Source: Candidatus Saccharibacteria bacterium UBA3829 (GTDB lineage: Bacteria > Patescibacteriota > Saccharimonadia > Saccharimonadales > Saccharimonadaceae). From it: 8,880 nt of DNA. Both the position numbers and the translations under genes were made by a program. The DNA lies in contig DGIF01000051.1 in assembly GCA_002393165.1 (NCBI GenBank), positions 1 to 8,880 on the forward strand. Reading direction: 5' to 3'. Below are positions 1 through 5,690 of this stretch, piece after piece. Below the pieces are notes generated by a model that was not told the origin of the DNA, made no database searches, and saw only the letters and a list, made by a program, of their open reading frames with translations. Position 1 is the stretch's first letter; every line of letters begins with the position of its first letter.

Positions 1-471
1 ATGCCGAAATTGACAGAGTTTTTCTATGGTGAGAAGAAGCCGAGGTTTGTGGGTGGCATGGTGTTGACGACGGTAAGTGCGACGGTGATGACGTTGCCAA
101 TAATACTGTATTTTTATGGGCAGGTGTCGCTGATTTCGGTGGTGGCAAATCTATTGATTTTACCAACATTGTCGCTGGCGATGGGGGTGACGTTTTTGGC
201 TGGGGTGGTGGCGGGGGTGCCGTTAGTTGAAGTGGCGGTCGCATGGGTGGCGCGGACGATTTTGGCATTTCATATCTTGGTGGTGGAGACGTTTGGAGAG
301 TGGGTGCAATTTTTGGTGAAAATTGAGGCCTACCAGTCGGGGGTGTTCGCATTGTACTTGGTGATTTTGGCGGTGGGCGGGATTGTTTGGGTGAGGGAAA
401 GAAAGCGGAAAGCCAAGACGGGCGATTTTACTTTTGATGCGAAAAGTGGTAAAATTAAGGTAAGTAAATAA
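1..471 (+). CDS. comEC: ComEC/Rec2-type competence channel, C-terminal fragment (5' end outside window)
   Basis: ComEC forms the inner-membrane channel that carries single-stranded DNA into the cell during natural transformation. The visible 156 residues are hydrophobic, with membrane segments near residues 17-38, 44-72, 75-100 and 113-131. The stretch TLPIILYFYGQVSLISVVAN (about 31-50) matches the pattern typical of the ComEC competence domain, a Pro-Ile helix followed by G-Q-[VI]-S-[LP]-[IV]-S and A-N-L-L. Family members have many more membrane segments upstream, so the ATG at base 1 is probably an internal Met cut by the window edge. The protein ends in a short charged tail (RERKRKAKTG...) with no metallo-beta-lactamase-like domain, which many ComEC proteins carry. 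The next gene starts 17 nt after the stop, so the two are probably co-transcribed. The family call is fairly firm. Whether it supports uptake of DNA for transformation or for nutrition cannot be told from here. Confidence 0.75.
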   Translation: MPKLTEFFYGEKKPRFVGGMVLTTVSATVMTLPIILYFYGQVSLISVVANLLILPTLSLAMGVTFLAGVVAGVPLVEVAVAWVARTILAFHILVVETFGEWVQFLVKIEAYQSGVFALYLVILAVGGIVWVRERKRKAKTGDFTFDAKSGKIKVSK

Positions 472-488
472 TTTTTTGGAGTAATTTT

Positions 489-1190
489 ATGTCAGGACAC
501 AGTAAATGGGCGACGACTAAGCGGCAGAAGGCCGTAGTGGACGCCAAAAGAGGCGCGCTTTTTACGAAGATTGGGAATCAGATTGCGATTGCGGCGCGAG
601 CGGGGACGGATCCGGCGATGAACCCGTCGCTGGCGATGGTGCTTGAGAAGGCGCGGCTGGCGAATATGCCGAAGGCGAACATTGAGCGGGCGATTGCGCG
701 AGTGGCCGACAAGTCGGCGGCAGCTTTGACAGAAGAAGTTTATGAAGCGTATGGCCCTGGTGGTGTAGGGATTATAATCGAAGTTGCGACGGATAATAAA
801 AACCGGACGATGCCGGAGGTGAGACATGCGCTAGATAAAAACGGCGGCCGGATGGCAGAGCCGGGTAGCGTGATGTTCCAGTTTGGCCGGAAGGGTGTGA
901 TTGAGATTTCGGAAAAAGGCGATGACGCAATGATGGCTGCGCTTGATGCTGGGGCCGAGGATGTGTCTGACGAGGACGATGGGACATTGATTTATACGGT
1001 AGCTTCGGATCTTATGAAAGTGAGGCAGGCGTTGGTCGATGCGGGGATGACGGTGACGAGTGCGGAGCTCCAGTATGTTCCGACTTCGTATGTGCCAGTA
1101 GAAGGCGAGAACGCTGAGAAGTTGGAGAAGCTGCTTACGGCAGTCGATGATCTTGACGACGTGACGAACGTCTACACGAACGCGGAATAA
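489..1190 (+). CDS. yebC: YebC/PmpR family protein (TACO1 homologue)
   Basis: YebC proteins are cytoplasmic. They were long described as transcriptional regulators, and more recent work ties the family to relief of ribosome stalling, like mitochondrial TACO1. The 233-residue length is close to the usual 235-250. Signature segments are in order: GHSKW at 3-7, the basic DAKRG..FTK region at 18-27, the NMPK..IERAI helix at 59-69, YGPGG at 88-92, and TDNKNRT at 101-107 followed by the KNGG and PGSV motifs at 117-127. A GGAG Shine-Dalgarno site at 478-481 sits 7 nt before ATG, which fixes the start. It lies 17 nt downstream of the comEC stop and is probably in the same operon. Its stop codon abuts the promoter of tRNA-Ser. 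An antisense reading frame is open through much of the gene but is a compositional shadow. Confidence 0.95.
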   Translation: MSGHSKWATTKRQKAVVDAKRGALFTKIGNQIAIAARAGTDPAMNPSLAMVLEKARLANMPKANIERAIARVADKSAAALTEEVYEAYGPGGVGIIIEVATDNKNRTMPEVRHALDKNGGRMAEPGSVMFQFGRKGVIEISEKGDDAMMAALDAGAEDVSDEDDGTLIYTVASDLMKVRQALVDAGMTVTSAELQYVPTSYVPVEGENAEKLEKLLTAVDDLDDVTNVYTNAE

Positions 1191-1192
1191 TA

Positions 1193-1201
1193 TGGTATAA
1201 T
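1193..1201 (+). promoter_or_regulatory. Extended -10 promoter of tRNA-Ser
   Basis: A perfect TATAAT at 1196-1201 is preceded by TGG, which gives an extended -10 element (TGnTATAAT). The position 17 nt upstream (1173-1178, TACACG) is a poor -35, so the extended element probably carries the promoter. The -10 box ends 7 nt before the first tRNA base. It overlaps the intergenic base right after the yebC stop, giving the tRNA its own promoter. Confidence 0.75.
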
Positions 1202-1208
1202 AATCGGT

Positions 1209-1294
1209 GGAAGGGTGGCCGAGTGGTTGATGGCACTGGTCTTGAAAACCAGCGTACGAAAGTACCGCAAGTTCGAATCTTGTCCCTTCCGCCA
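1209..1294 (+). tRNA. tRNA-Ser(UGA), CCA encoded
   Basis: This is a class II tRNA of 86 nt. The acceptor stem GGAAGGG pairs perfectly with CCCTTCC at 1284-1290, followed by discriminator G and an encoded CCA. The D arm is GCC/GGC with an 11-nt loop. The anticodon stem CTGGT/ACCAG encloses CTTGAAA, giving anticodon UGA with a normal U33. It reads UCA and, by wobble, other UCN serine codons. The long variable arm typical of serine tRNAs has a 4-bp stem, GTAC/GTAC with a GAAA loop. The T stem is GCAAG/CTTGT with loop TTCGAAT. The discriminator G fits serine identity. A -10 box lies 7 nt upstream, so little or no 5' leader is expected. A 6-bp hairpin directly follows the CCA. Confidence 0.97.
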
Positions 1295-1375
1295 TGCATT
1301 TTGCAATGCACTTCAAAAATGAGCTTCGGATCTCGCTTGGGCTTGATGCGAATCTTGTCCTTTTCGTTATGTATT
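1274..1375 (+). repeat. Imperfect direct repeat of the tRNA-Ser 3' end (1274-1300 and 1349-1375)
   Basis: The T-loop to 3'-flank segment of tRNA-Ser (1274-1300) recurs 75 nt downstream at 1349-1375. The first 12 bases, CGAATCTTGTCC, are identical. Over 27 aligned bases 22 match, and all five differences are C in the tRNA copy and T in the second copy. The second copy has lost CCA (it reads TTA) and cannot be a tRNA. It looks like a decayed partial duplication. A remnant of integration at the tRNA 3' end is possible, but no integrase is present. Confidence 0.5.
1295..1310 (+). other. Short hairpin directly after tRNA-Ser
   Basis: TGCATT (1295-1300) pairs with AATGCA (1305-1310) around a TTGC loop, starting at the base after the encoded CCA. 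There is no clear U-tract, so it is a weak terminator candidate. It could instead protect the 3' end or define it for trimming. A second imperfect hairpin, stem 1329-1336 with 1348-1354 and one bulge, follows before the next gene. Confidence 0.4.
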
Positions 1376-1397
1376 GCGTTCAGTAAAGGAGATCAAA

Positions 1398-2069
1398 ATG
1401 AAAGGTATCATTTGGGGGATTGTATTAGTCATTGTGGGCGTGCTGCTTGGCGGCAACGCAACTGGGTTATTTAATATTGATATTTTCTTTGACGGGTGGT
1501 GGACATTATTTATTATCGTGCCGTGCGCGATCGGGTTGTTTACCGAAAAAGGAGAGCGGTGGGGAAATCTGATAGGTGTGATTGTAGGTGGGTTTTTGTT
1601 ACTAGCTTGCCAAAATGTGATTGACTTTGAACTATTATGGAAGTTATTGGCGCCAGGCATCGTAGTGTTGATCGGTCTCGGGATGATTTTTAAGAATATT
1701 TTTAACAAGAAAATTAGCGATGAAATCAAGGGGTTGACTGGTAAAATCGGCGACGAAGAAGTGGCCGCGATTTTCTCTGGGCAAAACATCGACATGAAAG
1801 GTGAAAAATTTACTGGTAAAAAAGCGACGGCGGTGTTTGGCGGTTTGAAACTGGATCTTAGTAAGGCCGTGATTAAAGAAGACGTAGTGATTGAGGCAAG
1901 TGCGATATTTGGCGGCATTGATATTATAGTGCCGAGTAGTGTGAACGTGAAAGTTAAATCTACTGCGTTGTTTGGCGGAGTGAAGAGCAAACACGATGAC
2001 GCGAAGGACGGCAGTCCAACAGTATATGTTAATGGTACTGCGATGTTCGGAGGCATTGAAGTAAAATGA
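1398..2069 (+). CDS. LiaF-like membrane protein (N-terminal membrane domain, C-terminal LiaF-type repeats)
   Basis: This 223-residue protein has a hydrophobic N-terminal half with membrane segments near 3-19, 35-48, 57-72 and 82-99. A soluble C-terminal half follows. The topology matches LiaF/YvqF-type proteins, which in Bacillus restrain the LiaRS cell-envelope-stress two-component system. The soluble half contains five copies of an A-[hydrophobic]-F-[GS]-G motif at 124-128, 145-149, 169-173, 190-194 and 215-219, spaced 21-25 residues, the pattern of the LiaF C-terminal beta structure. AAAGGAG at 1385-1391 lies 6 nt before the ATG and decides the start. Its stop overlaps the next start (ATGA), so the two are translationally coupled. 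No good promoter was found between tRNA-Ser and this gene. No LiaR/LiaS homologue is visible, so the signalling partner is unknown and the Lia symbol is not assigned. Confidence 0.75.
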   Translation: MKGIIWGIVLVIVGVLLGGNATGLFNIDIFFDGWWTLFIIVPCAIGLFTEKGERWGNLIGVIVGGFLLLACQNVIDFELLWKLLAPGIVVLIGLGMIFKNIFNKKISDEIKGLTGKIGDEEVAAIFSGQNIDMKGEKFTGKKATAVFGGLKLDLSKAVIKEDVVIEASAIFGGIDIIVPSSVNVKVKSTALFGGVKSKHDDAKDGSPTVYVNGTAMFGGIEVK

Positions 2070-2887
2070 CGAGCGTGCAAAAAGTTATTAAATATTGCGC
2101 TTTTGGGCTAGCGTGCCTGCTGGCGTTCTCGATTATTTCTGGAATTGTGGCAGCGGGATTTGGCATTTTAACGGCGGTTGGCGTGGTGAGTGGTGGAAGC
2201 GTAGAGACAATTAACTGTGAGAGTTACGCGAGATGTCTAAATTTAGAGCTTGGATATACTAATGTAGAGGTGAAGGTGGGCGAAGAGTTTTTGGTGGAGA
2301 CAGAAGACAAAGATTTTGAGGTAACTAAAACAGACAACAAGATAGTGATTAAAGACAAGAGGAGGGGTGGTTGGTTCATCTGGCATAATGATAGGAAAAT
2401 TGTTGTAACTTTGCCGAGAGGGGCGGAGTTTGATGCGGTAGGAATTGGCAGCGGAGGTGGCAAGATTGAGATTGAGGAAATAAATACGCACGAACTAGAA
2501 CTAACGCTCGGTGCGGGTGAAACTATAATTAAGAATATTGGCGTAGATCGCAAAGCGAAGGTTAGCACTGGGGCCGGCAGGCTTGTGATTGAGGGTGGCA
2601 AGATAAATAACGCTGAGATAGATCTCGGCGTGGGGGAGACTAGTATTCGTGCGGCGATTATCGGTGACAACAAAATTGATGCCGGGGTTGGGGCGGTAAA
2701 GTTGGATTTACTTTTGCCAGAATCGGAATATGCGATTAAGGTAGAAAAGGGCATCGGCGAAGTGAAGTTCAATGGTTCTAGCGTGGCGAGTGGCTCGACT
2801 ATAGGTAATGGTGAAAATAGGTTAGAGGTGAACGGCGGGGTTGGCGAGATAGGCATTAAGACCGCTCTACCGGATGAAACTGATTAA
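2066..2887 (+). CDS. Membrane-anchored DUF4097/LiaG-like beta-repeat protein
   Basis: This 273-residue protein has one N-terminal membrane anchor (about 10-43) and then a polar, beta-rich, mostly extracytoplasmic domain. Seven turns carry a G-[AVI]-G or G-x-G-x-G core at about 126-130, 149-151, 169-171, 188-190, 207-209, 229-231 and 258-260, mostly 19-22 residues apart. This suits a stacked beta-solenoid like DUF4097 proteins and the related LiaG. Two cysteines lie at 51 and 57, just beyond the membrane, and could form a disulphide. ATG overlaps the stop of the LiaF-like gene by four bases, so the two proteins are probably made together and may form one envelope-stress module. The gene ends 9 nt before a bidirectional terminator. 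The fold assignment comes from the repeat pattern only, and no molecular function is known. Confidence 0.7.
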   Translation: MTSVQKVIKYCAFGLACLLAFSIISGIVAAGFGILTAVGVVSGGSVETINCESYARCLNLELGYTNVEVKVGEEFLVETEDKDFEVTKTDNKIVIKDKRRGGWFIWHNDRKIVVTLPRGAEFDAVGIGSGGGKIEIEEINTHELELTLGAGETIIKNIGVDRKAKVSTGAGRLVIEGGKINNAEIDLGVGETSIRAAIIGDNKIDAGVGAVKLDLLLPESEYAIKVEKGIGEVKFNGSSVASGSTIGNGENRLEVNGGVGEIGIKTALPDETD

Positions 2888-2896
2888 CTAAAAAAT

Positions 2897-2919
2897 AAGC
2901 CCGAGAGGGCTTGATTTTT
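2897..2919. terminator. Bidirectional terminator between the LiaF/LiaG-like operon and the 34-aa gene
   Basis: AAGCCC (2897-2902) pairs with GGGCTT (2907-2912) across a GAGA tetraloop of the GNRA type. On the plus strand the hairpin is followed by GATTTTT. On the minus strand it is followed by TATTTTTTAG. T-tracts on both sides let it serve the plus-strand operon ending at 2887 and the minus-strand small gene ending at 2918. Confidence 0.85.
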
Positions 2920-3022
2920 AGCGACCGTTTTTGAGTCGTGGATGCTTGCGCTTGTCGCTGTGCTTGTGATTGTTGTTGCGGTTTTGCTTCGCAACCGGTT
3001 TCATAGTAAATTTTCTTGCCAT
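2918..3022 (-). CDS. Very small, highly basic protein (34 aa), unrecognised
   Basis: The frame encodes 34 residues beginning MARKFTMKPVAKQNRN and ending HPRLKNGR. It has 12 Lys/Arg, 3 His and 5 Asn with a single Asp, giving a strong positive charge, and no hydrophobic core. Such composition is typical of disordered RNA-binding peptides or tiny ribosomal proteins, but I recognise no family. Support for a real gene comes from context. A perfect extended -10 (TATGCTATAAT) ends 6 nt before ATG. The stop leads straight into an intrinsic terminator. No other gene occupies the space. No Shine-Dalgarno site is present, consistent with a leaderless mRNA. It could alternatively be an expressed small RNA, but the promoter-to-ATG spacing seen at other genes favours translation. 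Confidence 0.7.
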   Translation of the reverse strand: MARKFTMKPVAKQNRNNNHKHSDKRKHPRLKNGR

Positions 3023-3028
3023 GAGAGT

Positions 3029-3039
3029 ATTATAGCATA
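3029..3039 (-). promoter_or_regulatory. Extended -10 promoter of the 34-aa gene
   Basis: On the minus strand TATAAT occupies 3034-3029, preceded by TATGC, an extended -10. Six bases (ACTCTC) separate it from the ATG at 3022-3020, so transcription should start at the A of ATG. The -35 position 17 nt upstream (TTTTAT) is weak. Confidence 0.8.
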
Positions 3040-3093
3040 ACGAGATCTAAAATAAAAATGGTAATGTTTTGAGTGGGGCGGGGCTTCTTTGTC

Positions 3094-3122
3094 TGGACAT
3101 AAAAAATTTATGGTTATATAAT
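3094..3122 (+). promoter_or_regulatory. Promoter of the PilB-like ATPase gene
   Basis: The -35 box TGGACA (3094-3099, one mismatch to TTGACA) lies exactly 17 nt from a perfect -10 TATAAT (3117-3122). Six bases then lead to the ATG at 3129. It is the best full sigma-70 type promoter in the window and implies a leaderless transcript. It also shows that an upstream in-frame TTG at 3069 is not the start, since that codon lies in front of the promoter. Confidence 0.85.
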
Positions 3123-3128
3123 ATCCGT

Positions 3129-4736
3129 ATGGACGAAAGAGAAATACAGAACAAGCGAAGAGAAAACGAGGAAAGAGCGACTGAAGGGCGAGCGCGAATT
3201 TTAGGACTTCCATATCTAGACGCGAGGGCGTTTGAGGATTCGGTGCCACTGACTGAGGGGCTACTTAGCATTGAGGAAATGCACAAGAATTATATTTTGC
3301 CGTTGCATAAGGGCGGTGGCGAAGACCATTTTCAGTTTATGGTGACGAGCCAGACACCGGGGAGTTTGATTGAGAGGATGCGGCAGCAATATTCTGACGA
3401 TGGTGAAAAGGTGGATTTTTTCTTGATATCGTTGTCGGCATATAAGATTTTGATGTTAAGATATGATCCGCCGAAGGAAGTGCATTATGACGATATTAAG
3501 ATTGGCGGAGCCGGCGATTCGGAGACGATTGCCAGTGTGTCGCAGACGTTGGCGCGAGTATCGACGGATAAAGTGTTCGATTTCTTGATTGATCAGGCGG
3601 ATAAGCTGGGGGCGAGCGATATCCACATTGAAAATATGAAGGGGGAAATACGGATTAGGATGCGCGTTGATGGATTGTTGCATCCGGTGGCGGATATTGA
3701 TAGAGACAAGTATCGGATTTTAATGGGCGAGCTGTCGTCTAGGTCGAATGTTTCAACGGCGTCGAGTAAACCACAGTCCGGGCACATGCAGAAGGAAGTG
3801 ACGCAAGATGGCGCGACGCACACATTGAATATTCGCGTGGAGACGATCCCAACGATGTATGGGCAAGATGCGGTGCTAAGGCTCTTTAACTTTGATGAGG
3901 CACTTTTGAACTTAGATTTATTGGGGCTGTCCGACGATGAACGAGCGGAAATTAACGATGTGATTTCGCATCCGCGAGGTTTGGTGCTGATGGTGGGCCC
4001 GACGGGATCTGGTAAATCGACGACGCTATATTCAATGTTGAATGCGCTTAATACGACGGATCGTAAGATTATTACGCTGGAGGATCCGATTGAATACAGT
4101 ATTACGGGTATATCGCAGATACCGATTAACACCAACAACGGAGGATCGTTTGCGGAGGGTTTGCGCTCGGTGCTAAGGCTGGACCCGGATGTGGTGATGG
4201 TGGGGGAGATTCGTGATGCCGACACGGCGAAGACGGCGATTCAAGCTTCGATTACGGGTCACTTGGTATTGTCGAGCTTTCATGCAAACTCCACAGCGGC
4301 GGCATTTTCGAGGATGATTGACCTAATCGGGACTAACCCGATTTTTGCGAGTTCGATTCGGCTGATTGTGGCGCAGCGGTTGGTACGTAAATTGTCTGAT
4401 GCGAAAAAGTCACGACCGGCGACAGAAGCGGAAGCAAAATACGTTCGTGGGGTGTTGGCTGGCGTGGAAGGCGTGAATTTAGATAATATTATGTTGTACG
4501 ATCCAGTGCCAACGGCGGGTGAACCGTTTGGATATAGCGGGCGAATGGTTTTGATGGAACAGATGGTAGTAGATGAAGAAATTGCTAAGTATTTGCGAGG
4601 TGATGTTGAGGATATCAATGTGAAGGCGATTGAGGATACAGCGAAAAAGCACGGGATGTTGACGTTGGAACAAAAGGGTGTGATGGCGGCGCTTAAAGGG
4701 TTGACAACGCTCGAAGAAGTGGCGCGCGTGATTTAA
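3129..4736 (+). CDS. PilB/GspE-type secretion ATPase (type IV pilus assembly family)
   Basis: The 535-residue cytoplasmic ATPase is of the family that drives assembly of type IV pili and type II secretion pseudopili. The N2-like domain carries GASDIHIE at 161-168 and RMRVDGLL at 177-184. The catalytic domain has Walker A GPTGSGKST at 290-298, the Asp box LEDPIE at 317-322, Walker B LRLDPDVVMVGEIRD at 349-363, and the His box TGHLVLSSFHAN at 376-387. All catalytic motifs are intact. The N-terminal 120 residues are poorly conserved, and the first 20 are charged and helical. The zinc-binding four-cysteine module usually found after the VAQRLVRKL helix is missing: the segment reads LSDAKKS at 422-428, and there is no cysteine there. 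The start follows TATAAT by 6 nt. No pilin, platform (PilC) or prepilin peptidase gene lies in the window. PilT is less likely because of the N-terminal domain and length. Confidence 0.9.
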   Translation: MDEREIQNKRRENEERATEGRARILGLPYLDARAFEDSVPLTEGLLSIEEMHKNYILPLHKGGGEDHFQFMVTSQTPGSLIERMRQQYSDDGEKVDFFLISLSAYKILMLRYDPPKEVHYDDIKIGGAGDSETIASVSQTLARVSTDKVFDFLIDQADKLGASDIHIENMKGEIRIRMRVDGLLHPVADIDRDKYRILMGELSSRSNVSTASSKPQSGHMQKEVTQDGATHTLNIRVETIPTMYGQDAVLRLFNFDEALLNLDLLGLSDDERAEINDVISHPRGLVLMVGPTGSGKSTTLYSMLNALNTTDRKIITLEDPIEYSITGISQIPINTNNGGSFAEGLRSVLRLDPDVVMVGEIRDADTAKTAIQASITGHLVLSSFHANSTAAAFSRMIDLIGTNPIFASSIRLIVAQRLVRKLSDAKKSRPATEAEAKYVRGVLAGVEGVNLDNIMLYDPVPTAGEPFGYSGRMVLMEQMVVDEEIAKYLRGDVEDINVKAIEDTAKKHGMLTLEQKGVMAALKGLTTLEEVARVI

Positions 4737-4746
4737 GTTATAATGA

Positions 4747-4774
4747 AAACTCTGCGCCGGTAAGCGCAGAGTTT
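4747..4774. terminator. Bidirectional terminator between the PilB-like gene and tRNA-Arg
   Basis: An 11-bp perfect stem, AAACTCTGCGC (4747-4757) with GCGCAGAGTTT (4764-4774), encloses a 6-nt loop CGGTAA. It lies 10 nt after the PilB-like stop on the plus strand and 17 nt beyond the tRNA-Arg CCA on the minus strand. Flanking T-runs are short (GGTTTG on plus, TTCATTA on minus), but the stem is strong and nothing else fills the gap. Confidence 0.85.
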
Positions 4775-4791
4775 GGTTTGCAAATACGGTA

Positions 4792-4866
4792 TGGTAGGCC
4801 CGGCTGGAATCGAACCAGCATTGTATCCTTAGAGGGGATATGTCCTATCCGTTGAACGACGAGCCC
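4792..4866 (-). tRNA. tRNA-Arg(UCU) with C33, CCA encoded
   Basis: This is a 75-nt class I tRNA. The acceptor is GGGCTCG with CGGGCCT, including a G1-U72 wobble and a U5-G68 wobble. The D arm is GTTC/GGAC with loop AACGGATA, and A20 fits arginine identity. The anticodon stem TATCC/GGATA encloses CCTCTAA, giving anticodon UCU for AGA codons. Position 33 is C instead of the nearly universal U. The variable loop is 4 nt, the T arm GCTGG/CCAGC with TTCGATT, the discriminator A, and CCA is encoded. Position 9 is C rather than the usual purine. All stems pair, so it is not obviously a pseudogene. Its promoter lies at and just beyond the 3' end of the methyltransferase gene, on the same strand. Confidence 0.92.
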
Positions 4867-4875
4867 GCTCCGTAT

Positions 4876-4904
4876 ATTATACACTATTTCTCAGGTTTTC
4901 TCAA
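4876..4904 (-). promoter_or_regulatory. Promoter of tRNA-Arg
   Basis: On the minus strand the -35 box TTGAGA (4904-4899, one mismatch) is 17 nt from a perfect TATAAT (4881-4876). Nine bases then lead to the first tRNA nucleotide, so the primary transcript should carry about 2-3 nt of 5' leader. The -35 falls inside the last codons of the methyltransferase gene, giving the tRNA its own promoter within a tight same-strand arrangement. Confidence 0.8.
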
Positions 4905-5633
4905 TTTGTAATAGATGGACGGGGCGAATCTGACCGGTGCCAGGATTTGCTGCGCGGCGTTTTCCATTTTGACGAGGTTATTGGTTCTAAATACTTTCTT
5001 TAGAGTTTTGCTGCGGAAGTTTGAAACGGACAAAACTCGCTCTTGGTTGAAGCCAACTTTTTTGAAGATATCTTCAACGTACTTTGGATGATAGTTGTAA
5101 AAACCATCCTTACTGATTTCTTTATAGTTGGCCACTTTCTTATCAAAAGGATTGACTTTGCTTTTGCCGGTAATGTACCTAGCCATCTTTGGCAGAGTAC
5201 GCTTGTTGGCGACTTCGATGACGGCGACACCGCCAGGCTTCAGGACTCGGTAGAGTTCGGCGATGGCTTTCGGCATATCGCTTAAATGGTGCGTTACTCT
5301 TACCATCATCAAGCCATCGAGTTCGTTGTCTTTAAAAGGTAGCTTATAAATATCGCCAGCTTTGGTCTCGATTTTATCGCCATAGATTTCTTTGGCTTGG
5401 GCGAGTTCGGTTTTGGAATAATCAAAAATATAGATTTTGTGGGCGCGTTTCAAATATTCGCCGGCCAGTCTGCCGTAGCCACCGCCGATGTCTGCAAATT
5501 TATCCATGCGCTTAGGGAGTAATTTGCGGATCGCCATTCGGTCGGACTGGTCCTCATATTCGCGATTGGTTTTTTCCCAAAATTCGGTTTTATAGTCGTA
5601 GCCATTGTAGTCAGAAATAACTTTTTCACTCAT
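4884..5633 (-). CDS. Class I SAM-dependent methyltransferase (Methyltransf_11-like)
   Basis: This 249-residue cytoplasmic enzyme has the Rossmann-type SAM-binding fold. Motif I is FADIGGGYGRLAG at 46-58, and the acidic end of strand 2 is D71 in IYIFDYS. GDIYKLPF at 93-100 is the next motif, and motif IV is LDGLMMVRVTHHL at 105-117. The strand-5 hallmark is LKPGG at 131-135. The C-terminal 90 residues are basic and probably form the substrate-binding cap, but they do not identify the substrate. The layout resembles methyltransferases of small molecules, quinones or lipids. No neighbouring biosynthetic gene narrows it down. The ATG at 5633 is chosen because TATAAT ends 6 nt upstream; the open frame reaches back to 5681 but would run through the promoter. 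No Shine-Dalgarno site is present. Confidence 0.85.
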   Translation of the reverse strand: MSEKVISDYNGYDYKTEFWEKTNREYEDQSDRMAIRKLLPKRMDKFADIGGGYGRLAGEYLKRAHKIYIFDYSKTELAQAKEIYGDKIETKAGDIYKLPFKDNELDGLMMVRVTHHLSDMPKAIAELYRVLKPGGVAVIEVANKRTLPKMARYITGKSKVNPFDKKVANYKEISKDGFYNYHPKYVEDIFKKVGFNQERVLSVSNFRSKTLKKVFRTNNLVKMENAAQQILAPVRFAPSIYYKLRKPEK

Positions 5634-5639
5634 AATATT

Positions 5640-5650
5640 ATTATAGCATA
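5640..5650 (-). promoter_or_regulatory. Extended -10 promoter of the methyltransferase gene
   Basis: On the minus strand TATGC precedes TATAAT (5645-5640), and AATATT separates it from ATG. The arrangement is the same as at the 34-aa gene: extended -10, 6 nt spacing, poor -35 (ACACTT at 17 nt). It predicts a leaderless mRNA. Confidence 0.8.
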
Positions 5651-5690
5651 CTCGACGCCCAAAAGTGTTTTTCTGAGACAATATTCATGC

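Noticed and set aside
831..1316. 161-codon open frame antisense to yebC and tRNA-Ser
   Set aside because: It runs backwards through a clear yebC and a clear tRNA. The segment around GTRFELAVLSYAGFQDQC is the familiar false peptide produced by translating the antisense of a serine tRNA.
1311..1397. attL/attR pair of a resident mobile element
   Set aside because: There is no integrase or cargo and only 75 nt between the copies; at most a relic.
2067..2069. UGA recoded to glycine as in some CPR lineages
   Set aside because: UGA ends the LiaF-like gene at an ATGA overlap and no gene needs an internal UGA.
3069..3128. TTG start 20 codons upstream for the PilB-like ATPase
   Set aside because: This extension covers the -35 and -10 boxes, so it would lie outside the transcript, and the extra residues look non-conserved.
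5634..5681. Upstream start for the methyltransferase at 5681
   Set aside because: The extra 16 codons run through the extended -10 promoter.
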